From contig JAZKZV010000014.1 of NCBI GenBank assembly GCA_045612845.1, positions 1 to 40,691 on the forward strand: DNA of 40,691 nt, written 5' to 3'. The notes under the pieces are model-generated. The model saw only the letters and a program-made list of their open reading frames with translations, ran no database searches and was not told where the DNA came from. Both the position numbers and the translations under genes were made by a program. This DNA comes from Ornithomonoglobus_A sp045612845. Its GTDB lineage: Bacteria; Bacillota; Clostridia; UBA1381. Below, in pieces: positions 1 to 9,500 of the stretch (the stretch's first letter is position 1; the number at the start of each line of letters is the position of its first letter).

Positions 1-1366
1 TGTTAATACCTGGTATCGATTCAGCAAAATGATTACAGAAGGAGATACTAACATAATTACCCCTGGTGCAGATACTTACTATCTAGACATCACTGTAGGA
101 AACAACGAAAAAGGTAAAAAACTCTATATTGATAATCTTGTTTTCCTTGATATCACAGATGCAGTTGAAGTCGTGGCTAACACCAATGATGCAGCAAGCA
201 TTATATGTGATGACGGTTTGCAGACAGTAAACGGCGAGCTTATGGCAAATAAGGGCACTGTTGCTGAATTTAAAGTAGAACCAAATGTTGGTTACAGTGT
301 TTCAGAGGTAGTTGCAAATGGAACAACTCTAACCCCTGATGCAGATGGTGTTTACTCATTTACAGTAGCTAATAGCGATAATGCTATTACTGTTACAACA
401 CAAAGAGAGCTTGTAAATCTTATTCCACAGGGTAATATGGAAGGTGAAAATGTAACATTCACCGTAAGGGGTGAAGCAAACTATGTAACAGACCAGGCTT
501 TGACAGGCAATGAAAACAACCATGTTCTGAAAATTGATGGCAGAAATGCAGAAAAAGCGACAAATCTTACACTTAGCTCGCTTACTAAGATGACAGCAGG
601 TCATACATATTATATAGACTTTGATTATAAGACTATTATAGAAAGCTCACAGGTACGTGTGAGAGATGCTGAATATGGCAATGCTATTATTACAAACCCT
701 GGTTATGCTAATAAATGGTATCGATTAAGTAACACGTATAGAAGCGGAAGCAATACTTTAACGCCTGAGAATGATACCTATTATCAGGACATTATAGTAG
801 GTGAAGGTGAAGTAGGCACAGAGTTATATATCGATAACCTTGTATTCTATGATATCACAGGAGCATACAGGATTGCTCTTCCGGAAGGTGCAAAAATAAC
901 AGATGGCGGAGTTTCAAACGGCAGTGTGGGCTTCGCATTCCCGGGACGCACAGTTTCATTTACAGTTGCTGGTACACCGGATACTGTTATGATGAACGGA
1001 AATGAAATAACAGGCACTAATAATACCTATTCATTTACAATGCCAGAATCAGAAGTTACTATTTTGGCACTAAGCGATCAGGCTGGTGAAAACATTGTTA
1101 AATATGCAGTTGCAGGCGGCAAGCCATATGCGATATTTGACGAGGATGCTACTGTAACTATGATTGTTGCGGGATATGCCGAAAATGGTCAACTTACTCA
1201 GGTGTACACAAGTGAAGTTACAGGTACGGCAGGAGAAAAGATTGACTTGACTACAATTAAAGATTTTGCAAATGTATCTAACTGGAAAACAAAGACCATA
1301 TTTACATGGGACAATCTAACAAATCTTAAACCGATTAGAAACGCATGCGTTCTTAACGATTTATGA
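1..1366 (+). CDS. Carbohydrate-binding-module surface protein, 5' end outside window, ends at in-frame TGA
   Basis: The frame is open from base 2, so the ATG at 29 is internal; the first codons (VNTWYRF) match the same motif in the protein encoded at 6564-10883. A jelly-roll module resembling CBM4/9-type domains ends near base 160, followed by a short Ig-like stretch. A second full module begins at base 419 (LIPQGNMEG) and closes with the ELYIDNLVFYDI motif near base 815-860. A second Ig-like stretch and a roughly 90-residue beta-rich domain ending FTWDNLTNLKPI complete it. There are no catalytic motifs, so the likely role is glycan binding outside the cell. The frame stops at TGA 1364-1366 but stays open in the same frame straight into the propeller at 1412-3628, so the two are probably one gene interrupted by a nonsense codon or a sequence error. 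Confidence 0.8.
   Translation, partial: VNTWYRFSKMITEGDTNIITPGADTYYLDITVGNNEKGKKLYIDNLVFLDITDAVEVVANTNDAASIICDDGLQTVNGELMANKGTVAEFKVEPNVGYSVSEVVANGTTLTPDADGVYSFTVANSDNAITVTTQRELVNLIPQGNMEGENVTFTVRGEANYVTDQALTGNENNHVLKIDGRNAEKATNLTLSSLTKMTAGHTYYIDFDYKTIIESSQVRVRDAEYGNAIITNPGYANKWYRLSNTYRSGSNTLTPENDTYYQDIIVGEGEVGTELYIDNLVFYDITGAYRIALPEGAKITDGGVSNGSVGFAFPGRTVSFTVAGTPDTVMMNGNEITGTNNTYSFTMPESEVTILALSDQAGENIVKYAVAGGKPYAIFDEDATVTMIVAGYAENGQLTQVYTSEVTGTAGEKIDLTTIKDFANVSNWKTKTIFTWDNLTNLKPIRNACVLNDL
1364..1366 (+). other. In-frame TGA separating binding modules from GH74-like propeller
   Basis: The codon before is TTA and the codon after is AAG. The same frame continues as KEDVPEDNTENTDVAVWKTV, an acidic linker leading into the propeller. 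No Shine-Dalgarno sequence stands in front of the GTG at 1412, and no other good start is seen. TGA is a normal stop in this window (for example genes ending at 16311, 21297, 23740 and 31074), so a general recoding is unlikely. Confidence 0.75.
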
Positions 1367-1411
1367 AAGGAAGATGTACCTGAGGACAATACCGAGAATA
1401 CTGATGTTGCT

Positions 1412-3628
1412 GTGTGGAAAACTGTTCCTATGGTAACTGCTAAAATGAAGAGTAACGGTATATCAGGTGGTGAGGGCGGACAACGTATGACCGCCCTCGC
1501 AGTGAGCTCGGATGGCAAGCTTTTAATTGCCGGCACCGATGTTGCAGGTATGTGGCGTTCGGAAGACGGCGGTAAAAATTGGGAGATGGTGTATGGCGGT
1601 TTTTATGCCAAGGGCGTATTTTCAGTTGCAATTGACCCTGTAAATAAAAACAGAGTAATTGCTTACGGTGGTTATACTACACAAGATGATAGCGCAAAAT
1701 ATGCGAATATGGCTAACGGCATTTATCTTTCTGAGGACGGAGGAAAAACATGGAAATTTGTACTCCAGCAAAAAGGTGCCGCTTTAAGATTAAATTTCAC
1801 TGAATCCATTGCATATGATCCATCTTCTTACGATCGTGATAAGGGTATGTGTACTGTGGCATATTGGTCACGTCCGTGGAGACTTCAGGATATGCCGGAT
1901 GCAAAAGCACCATATTATAAAGGTACAGAAATTAAAACCTTTGAAAAAGCCGAGTACGATGATATTCTGACTCCTTACAGGGAAGACACAAATGCTTTGT
2001 GGAAGACCACTGACGGCGGTTTAACATGGAATCCGGTATGTGAAGGTCTTACAGATGGTATTGTAAAGGTGCATCCTACTAACGGAACAGTGTATGTATC
2101 AAATCTTGATGGTTTCCACAGAAGTACAGATGGTGGTAATACATTTACAAGGGTAAAAGACGGAATGATTTATGGCTTGGATGTTATAAATACGTACCCT
2201 GATAATGTTTATATTAACGATAGTGAAGGCGTTTGGATTTCAAATGATTCAGGTGCAACATTTAGTATAAAAACTACCGCATTGTTCCCTAATCCACCTG
2301 ATACAGTTGATAAAACAACTCCTGACGGTATTGTAAGAAGCTTAAAGGTTAATCCTAAAAATCCTGATAATATGGTAATTGCTGCACACGGGATATATAA
2401 TAAATATAGTAGCAAAAAGTATTATACTACCAAAATTTTTGGTGTGTTGACGTGGATGGAATCAGGTTATGATTCTTCAAAGGATTTCTTTAAAGCAAAT
2501 AATCGTGACACATGCTATGTGTGGAGCCCGAATGGTGATAAGGTCTGGGCATTTGGCGGTGACTGGATTGTTTCTTCAACAAACGGCGGAAAAACATATT
2601 CTTGGGATTATAACGGAGGTAGCGCCGTATATATGGACGGCAGAGCCGCATTTAATGTCTATAATCCTGATATATTCTATTATGGTGCACAGGACTTCCA
2701 TGGTGCTTTAACAACTGACGGTGGCAGTACATGGAAGCACATCTGGAAATGGACAAAGTCCACAGGAATAGAAGGAACAACAGGTCAGGGCTATGGCTCT
2801 GTTTATGGTGCATATGCAGTAGATGCCAATACTTTGGTTGCAATTGCTTCTGTTGGAAGCTATGGAGCTGAAAGAAGAATATTTATGTCTTATGATGCAG
2901 GCGAAACATGGACAGATACAGGTGTTGTTGTTAGCAAAAACACAAGTTATAAATGGGCGGAGATGTGCTATCAGTCGCCTACAAATAAGGATGTCATTTT
3001 TGCAGGTAATTTCAGAAGTGCTGACAAGGGCATGACCTGGACAGAGCTTCAGGGCGTTGATATTGTTTGTTGTCATAATCCTTATAATGCCAAAGAATTG
3101 TATGGATACGATGGTGAGGGAAATATAAAAGCTTCATATGATGACGGTGCCACATGGCAAATGGTTACAACAGCAAAAATGCCTAATGGTATTACAAACG
3201 GAAAAATCAATGACATGGCATACGATGGAATTAATAATATTATATACTATGTTTCAGGAACTTCATCTTCGCGTTGTGTCTACAAATATTCACTTGCGGA
3301 TGAAACCACAACTGATATAACAGGTAATGTTGTTCCGGGTAGATTTGGAACTGCAATTCAGCTTGTTGCAGTTGACCCCAAAAATCCTGAGATTGTATAT
3401 GTTGGAGGAAGACGTACTATGTATGTACAGGAAAATTCTGTTCAGCGTAGTACAGATGGCGGTTTAACTTTTGAAGTTATTTCAACAGGAAGCCCTGATT
3501 CTGTTATATCAGGACCTACAGGTGGTATTCAACCATATGATATGCTTGTTCACCCCAAAACAGGTGAACTGTGGGTTAGTAACGGATGTAGGGGATGGAC
3601 AAAAATATTGATTCCATACAATAAATAA
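1412..3628 (+). CDS. GH74-like Asp-box (BNR) beta-propeller, probable C-terminal half of the upstream gene
   Basis: About 738 residues from a GTG with no ribosome-binding site and no signal peptide. It carries many Asp-box motifs (S/T-x-D-x-G-x-T-W/F), for example SEDGGKNWE, SEDGGKTWK, TTDGGLTWN, STDGGNTFT, SYDAGETWT and STDGGLTFE, the hallmark of sialidase/xyloglucanase-type propellers. GTDVAG (about residue 40) and AQDFHGA (about residue 426) are conserved in the paralogue at 3672-6551. Their spacing recalls the two catalytic Asp residues of GH74 xyloglucanases, but that equivalence is inferred. One blade near base 2430 has lost its Asp-box Asp (TTKIFGVLTW against STDGGVNW). Export would need fusion to the upstream frame through the TGA. 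A non-GH74 propeller, such as a polysaccharide lyase or binding protein, is possible. Confidence 0.72.
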   Translation: MWKTVPMVTAKMKSNGISGGEGGQRMTALAVSSDGKLLIAGTDVAGMWRSEDGGKNWEMVYGGFYAKGVFSVAIDPVNKNRVIAYGGYTTQDDSAKYANMANGIYLSEDGGKTWKFVLQQKGAALRLNFTESIAYDPSSYDRDKGMCTVAYWSRPWRLQDMPDAKAPYYKGTEIKTFEKAEYDDILTPYREDTNALWKTTDGGLTWNPVCEGLTDGIVKVHPTNGTVYVSNLDGFHRSTDGGNTFTRVKDGMIYGLDVINTYPDNVYINDSEGVWISNDSGATFSIKTTALFPNPPDTVDKTTPDGIVRSLKVNPKNPDNMVIAAHGIYNKYSSKKYYTTKIFGVLTWMESGYDSSKDFFKANNRDTCYVWSPNGDKVWAFGGDWIVSSTNGGKTYSWDYNGGSAVYMDGRAAFNVYNPDIFYYGAQDFHGALTTDGGSTWKHIWKWTKSTGIEGTTGQGYGSVYGAYAVDANTLVAIASVGSYGAERRIFMSYDAGETWTDTGVVVSKNTSYKWAEMCYQSPTNKDVIFAGNFRSADKGMTWTELQGVDIVCCHNPYNAKELYGYDGEGNIKASYDDGATWQMVTTAKMPNGITNGKINDMAYDGINNIIYYVSGTSSSRCVYKYSLADETTTDITGNVVPGRFGTAIQLVAVDPKNPEIVYVGGRRTMYVQENSVQRSTDGGLTFEVISTGSPDSVISGPTGGIQPYDMLVHPKTGELWVSNGCRGWTKILIPYNK

Positions 3629-3671
3629 ATTTATTAGTTTAAAAACATTCATACAGGAATGAGGAGAGTAT

Positions 3672-6551
3672 ATGAAAAAGCATATTGCGATTATCTTAAC
3701 AATATCATCAATACTTGCAAACATATCTGTGTTTGCAAGCAACGATGAATTGGAATACACCCCGTATATTAATGGTTATCAGGACGGAACTTTCCGTCCT
3801 GATAAATCTGTTTCAGTTGCAGAGGCTATCAGTATGGTTTCAAATCTGAGCACAGACACTGAAAAAATCGGCGAACCCGTTAAATTTGCTGATGTTTCGG
3901 CAGATAGCTGGTACTCCGATGCAGTTTCAGATTTAAGCAGTAAGGGATTTTTAACTAATTTTAAGAATAAGTTAAACCCTGATGCGGCAATTTCCAGATT
4001 ACAGATGGCTTCTCTTACGTATCAGTTAAAGAACGGTGCATCTGATATGTCGTTTTTTGATATGTTTACCCAAGCAATCAATGAAGGTATAATTCTGGGT
4101 GACGATGGCGGTTATCGTCCCGAAGGAAATCTGACACGTGCCGAGGCTGTAACTATGCTCAACCGTGTCCTTTTTGATAAATTCGGTAAGCAGAGTAGCG
4201 CAATGTTGTATAAGGATGCTTTTTCAGATGTTACTCAGACACACTGGGCATTTGATGACATTCTCCTCGCTTCTGTTGCAGCACATACTTTAACTTCACT
4301 TCCTGCCAAAGTGCCACAAGACTATAACACAAAAGAATTTGATACATATAACAAAGCCGGTAATCAGTGGATAACAATTCCTATGGTTACTCAGGCGATG
4401 AAGGACAGAGGTCTTATTGGCGGCGAAGGTGCTCAAAGACTTTGCGGCTTTGCAATTTCGAGCGACGGACAAACTCTTTTGGTAGGAACAGACGTTGCGG
4501 GATATTGGTCGTCATATAACGGTGGTGAAACATGGGAAGCAAGCTTTGGCGGTATGTATTCAAGAGGTATTTTTGATTTTTGCTTTGACCCCGTTAATGA
4601 GGACAGAGTTTTAGCTTTTGGCGGATATCCTACAAAGACAGCATCTTCTGAAAGATCAAATGCAACAAATGGCATATACCTTTCTGAGGACAGAGGCAGA
4701 ACATGGAAGCAGGTGCTTGTTCAAAAAGGCGCGAATATGATGCGTGATTTCAGACAACAGATTGCTTATGACAAAACTTCATACGACGAAGAAAAAAATC
4801 GTTGTATGGTTGCATACTGGTCAAGACCATGGCATTTGCAAAACTATCCGACTACCAGTCAGTTTTTTGATGAAAGTTTGATATCTGTTTTTGATGGTGA
4901 TAAAAAAGGTCTTTGGAAAACTGAAGACGGTGGGGAAACATGGTTTTTGGTAAATGGTGAAATGTCAGATGGTGTTGTTAAGGTTAATCCCGAAAATGGT
5001 ACTGTTTATGTTGCTAATTTTAATGGATTTCACACCTCAACAGACGGTGGAAAAACCTTTAAAACAGTTCTTGGCGGTTCTATGATTTATGGTCTTGATG
5101 TAATTGATGCATACCCAAATCGTGTGTATGTAAATGATTACAAGAGCGTTCTTGTTTCAGAGGATAGCGGTCAGAACTTCAAGCGAATTAAAAGCGATAA
5201 CTTCCCGGTATCTTACGATATCACCAACCCTGACAGAATTGTTAAAGGTCTTAAAGTCAGTCCTGTAAATCCTCAGCATATGGTTATTGCGGATTTTCAG
5301 GGTTCTTCAAGATATTGCAGTACAAAGTATTTTTCTACCGATGGCGGTGTGAACTGGACATTGTCTGTATATGACCGTTCTGATGACTTCTTAAAAGCAA
5401 ACAATCGTGACACCAACTTTTTGTGGTCACCTGTTGATGAAAATAAGGTATTCGCATTCGGTGGTGACCATATTGCCACTTCATCCGATGCAGGTAAGAC
5501 CTATAAGTGGGATTACAACGGCGGTGCGGCAATCTGTGTTACAGGAAGAAGTGCCTTTAACTTATTTAATCCCGATTTATTCTACTATGGTTCACAGGAC
5601 TTCCATGGTGCATATACCAAGGATGGAGGAAAAACCTGGAAGCATATCTGGAAGGCAACAGGCTCTCAGGGTGCAGGCTTTGTTTATGGAGCATATGCAG
5701 CTGATGAGAATACTTTGATTTGTATGGCTTCTTCATCAAAACAAATTGATGGAGTAGGCTCAGAATCCGGTTGGGATGGTGTTCGAGAAATTCGTGTTTC
5801 ACGTGACGGCGGTGAAACCTTTGTTAAAACAGGTGTTTATAAGCTTGATAACCACACTAAAAAATGGTCGGAACGTTGCTATCAGTCACCTAATAATCCT
5901 GATGTCCTCTTTGCAGGAAATTTCAGAAGCGAAGACTATGGTTATACATGGGAAAAAATGTCTGATTGTGATGTAGTATATACACATAATCCTTATGGTA
6001 AAAAAGAACTTTACGGCGCACAGGGCGACAAAGTTGTTGTTTCATACGACGATGGTGCAACCTGGGAGGTTGCAGTAAAAGTTCTCGTACCCGAAAAATT
6101 AACCGAAACACCTGAACTTACCGAAATATGGGATGTTGCTTATGATGGTATAAACAATATTTTATATTATGTTTCGGGTATAAACAGCGGCGGCGAATAT
6201 TTTGCAAAATATGAAAACGGTGTTACAACAGATCTTACAGACAGAATAGTAACAACCTACTACGGCAATAGATTCCAGCTTGTAGAAGTAGACCCAAGAT
6301 ACCCCAATGTAGTATATATTGGCGGATGCGGTGGTAATTATATGGAAGAAAATAGTGTTCAGCGTTCTGTTGATGGTGCTAAAACCTTCCAGGTACTGTC
6401 TGCAAACGGACAAGATAATACTATTGTTAAAGAAGGTCCTGCACACGGATTTTTAGTGAGAGATTTGCTTGTTCATCCCACAAACGGTGAGCTTTGGGTT
6501 ATGAACAGTACAAGAGGTTGGTCAAAAATTGCACCACCATATAAAAACTAA
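3672..6551 (+). CDS. SLH-anchored GH74-like beta-propeller glycanase
   Basis: 959 residues, starting at ATG after GAGGAG. An N-terminal signal peptide of about 22 residues is followed by SLH repeats to about residue 215 (NGYQDGTFRPDKSVSVAEA, FADVSADSWYSDAV, DDGGYRPEGNLTRAEAV, FSDVTQTHWAFDDI). The remainder is an Asp-box propeller (SEDRGRTWK, TEDGGETWF, STDGGKTFK, SEDSGQNFK, STDGGVNW, TKDGGKTWK, SRDGGETFV, SYDDGATWE). GTDVAG (about 272) and SQDFHGA (about 641) match the paralogue at 1412-3628. It should be exported and held on the cell wall through SLH-pyruvylated polymer contacts. The gap to the gene before is 43 bases and to the gene after 12 bases, so these genes are likely co-transcribed. 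GH74-type xyloglucanase activity is the best guess but not proven by sequence alone. Confidence 0.78.
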   Translation: MKKHIAIILTISSILANISVFASNDELEYTPYINGYQDGTFRPDKSVSVAEAISMVSNLSTDTEKIGEPVKFADVSADSWYSDAVSDLSSKGFLTNFKNKLNPDAAISRLQMASLTYQLKNGASDMSFFDMFTQAINEGIILGDDGGYRPEGNLTRAEAVTMLNRVLFDKFGKQSSAMLYKDAFSDVTQTHWAFDDILLASVAAHTLTSLPAKVPQDYNTKEFDTYNKAGNQWITIPMVTQAMKDRGLIGGEGAQRLCGFAISSDGQTLLVGTDVAGYWSSYNGGETWEASFGGMYSRGIFDFCFDPVNEDRVLAFGGYPTKTASSERSNATNGIYLSEDRGRTWKQVLVQKGANMMRDFRQQIAYDKTSYDEEKNRCMVAYWSRPWHLQNYPTTSQFFDESLISVFDGDKKGLWKTEDGGETWFLVNGEMSDGVVKVNPENGTVYVANFNGFHTSTDGGKTFKTVLGGSMIYGLDVIDAYPNRVYVNDYKSVLVSEDSGQNFKRIKSDNFPVSYDITNPDRIVKGLKVSPVNPQHMVIADFQGSSRYCSTKYFSTDGGVNWTLSVYDRSDDFLKANNRDTNFLWSPVDENKVFAFGGDHIATSSDAGKTYKWDYNGGAAICVTGRSAFNLFNPDLFYYGSQDFHGAYTKDGGKTWKHIWKATGSQGAGFVYGAYAADENTLICMASSSKQIDGVGSESGWDGVREIRVSRDGGETFVKTGVYKLDNHTKKWSERCYQSPNNPDVLFAGNFRSEDYGYTWEKMSDCDVVYTHNPYGKKELYGAQGDKVVVSYDDGATWEVAVKVLVPEKLTETPELTEIWDVAYDGINNILYYVSGINSGGEYFAKYENGVTTDLTDRIVTTYYGNRFQLVEVDPRYPNVVYIGGCGGNYMEENSVQRSVDGAKTFQVLSANGQDNTIVKEGPAHGFLVRDLLVHPTNGELWVMNSTRGWSKIAPPYKN

Positions 6552-6563
6552 GGAGGTACAATT

Positions 6564-9500
6564 ATGAAGTATAAGAAATTATTATCCATGGTATTGACTG
6601 TGGCTATGATTGCATCATATTTGTCTGTCGCTCCGCTTAACGTAGCTGCAACTGATATACAGCCATTGCTGACAACTCTTATCCCACAAGGTGATATGGA
6701 GGATGAAACAGCAGTATTTTCTACAACAGGTGCAAATACCTTTGAAACAGATGAAGCGCTGACAAGTAACCCTGACAATAAGGTTTTAAAAATAGATGGT
6801 ACAACAGAACCAGGCTCTGCAACAAAGTTTACCATACAAACTCTTACTCCAATGACAGCAGGTCGTACATATTTTATAGACTTTGATTATAAAATAAATT
6901 TTGATTCTTATATAAGTGTTAGAAATGCGGGTTGGACACCTCAAATTACAGGTTCTGATAGCGTTGCTGATACATGGTATCGTTTCAGTGAAAAGATTGC
7001 AGGCGGCTATACTAACATAATTACCCCTGATACAGATACCTATTATCAGGATATCATAGTAGGAAACAACGAAGCCGGAAAAGAACTATATATTGATAAC
7101 CTTGTATTCTATGATATTACAGATGCAGTTGAAATCGAATTTACAAACGACACAGCCAAAATTACAAACGTTGATGGTATGCCGACAGTAAACGGCAACT
7201 TTATGGCAAATAAGGGTAGTGTTGCCAAATTTAAAGTAGCGCCAAATAGTGGTTATGGTGTTTTGGATGTAGTTGTAAACGGAACAACCATAATCCCTGA
7301 TGCAGATGATGTATACTCATTTACAGTAGCAGATAGCGATAATGTCATTGAAGTTATAACACAAAGACAAATCATAAATCTTATCCCACAAGGTGATATG
7401 GAGGATAACGCCGCAGTATTTGAAACAACAGGTGCAAAAAGCTTTGTAACAGATCAGGCATTGACAAACAATCCAAACAACAAGGTTTTGAAAATAAATG
7501 GTACAACTTCAACAGGCTCTGCAACAAAGCTTACCATAAAATCTCTTACTCGGATGACTGCAGGTCGTACATATTACATAGACTTTGATTATAAAATAAA
7601 TCTTAATTCTCATATACGTGTAAGAAATGCGAGTTGGGGCGCGCAAATTCAAGGTGGTAATAGCAATGCTAACACTTGGTATCGATACAGAGAAAAGATT
7701 ATAAGTAGTAAAACTAACATAATTACTCCTACCGCAGACACCTATTATCAGGATATCATAATAGGAGAGGGGGAAAAAGGCAAAGAACTATATATTGATA
7801 ATCTTGTATTTTATGATATAACCGATGCCGTTACATTTAACCCTTCCATCACAGATAATGGTGCTGAGATTAACTGGCAATCAGGTATTGTTGATATAAA
7901 TGGTACAAATAAAACCATTGAGGACAGTTTGGTTTCATTTACCGCAAAAGCACCACCTGGATATAAAATTGATACAGTTGAAGTAGATGGTGTTCCTGTT
8001 TATGCTGAGGATGGGGTATACAGCTTTAATGTGCCTCAGGGTGCACAACCTGTGATTAACATAACAACAGTTGAGTATCTTATACCAAATGTCGTATCGG
8101 TAAGCCCCGAAAACTGTATTAATATGGACCCTGAAAATGCGACTGTAACCGTTGCTTTCAACAGAGAGATAGACATTTCTACTATAAACAGTGAGAGTGT
8201 TTTAATAGAGCCTGAGGGCCCTACATTTACTGTTGAAGAAGCGATTGAAGAGTGTGCATATAATCTGAATTTTGAAGGGTTAAATGAGGGGACGGAATAT
8301 ACTCTAACCTTTACAAATGGTATAAAATCAGATGAGCCGGATGAGCCGGCAGGTCTTTTAGATAATTATGTATATAAATTTTCAACTCATTCTGCTGCTA
8401 ATATAATTGAAAACGGTGATATGAGTTCAGACAAAGTTTTATATTATATTAATAAAGATAATGATCCACCTTCCTACAAAACGGTTGAAAATGGCGAGCG
8501 TGTTCTTAATTGGAAGATTGGCTGGGAAAATGCACCTGTTAATCAGTATCTTGACGGTGCAAACAGGACTGAGAAATACCAGTTATTGCCCGGACACAAG
8601 TATTACGCCGAAGCAAAAATATATGCAAAAGCAGACATCAAGGTATGTTGGCGTCTTGTGTATATGACAGAAACAGACACATCAGCTGAGGTGTATCCGA
8701 AATCGCCAACATGGATAGATATTAAAGCGAATGAATGGACAGATATATCCTGTCTGTTTGACGAGATTCCTTCGAATGTTTGTCCATCGACATTTGGTCA
8801 TAAAGGCTATGCGGTAAGACTTGTTGCAAAAGCTGATTCCTATGCCGTTGAAGCGTATATTGATGATTGGGGATTATATGATTGCAGTGCTGCTCCTGTA
8901 GGGGAACCTGAACTTGTTAGTTCAACACCTGCAAATGGAGCAACAGATATTAAGCATGGAACTCTTGATGTTAAATTAGAGTTCAACAAGCCTATGCTTC
9001 CAAGCTCAGCTAAAAATATTGAGGTAACAAATGCAGAAGTTAAGGGCATAAGTTTTTCTGATGACAAAAAAACCTGCACATTAAGTTTGGATAAAATCAG
9101 GGCAAACAACACAATAAATATAGCTTTAAAGAATCTTAAATCATTAGCAAATGTAGCGATGCCCGAACAGGCGATTTCTTTGGTAACTGAATATGTTAAT
9201 CCAAAGGTTCCTGATATAACCGTGACACTTGATGGCAAACTCACAAACTCCGATGGCAGTACAAACATGGTTCATGTAAACGGATTAAAAATGGAGATTA
9301 AGTCTGATGTACCTATAGATGAAGAAACTGTTCTTAAATCAGCCTTTATTTCTGATACTGAAAATTTGATTAAAAAGGTTGAATGGTCAGCCAATAATCC
9401 TGATACTATTAATGTTGCATTCAATCAGGAAGTATTGGCTCCCGGTCAAAATTATAGCGTCACTCTTATACCTGATATTAAATCACTGGCAGGCACTCCA

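Noticed and set aside
1374..1411. ATG at 1374 after AAAGGAAG as a possible start for the propeller gene
   Set aside because: It is in a different frame from the propeller and gives no meaningful protein.
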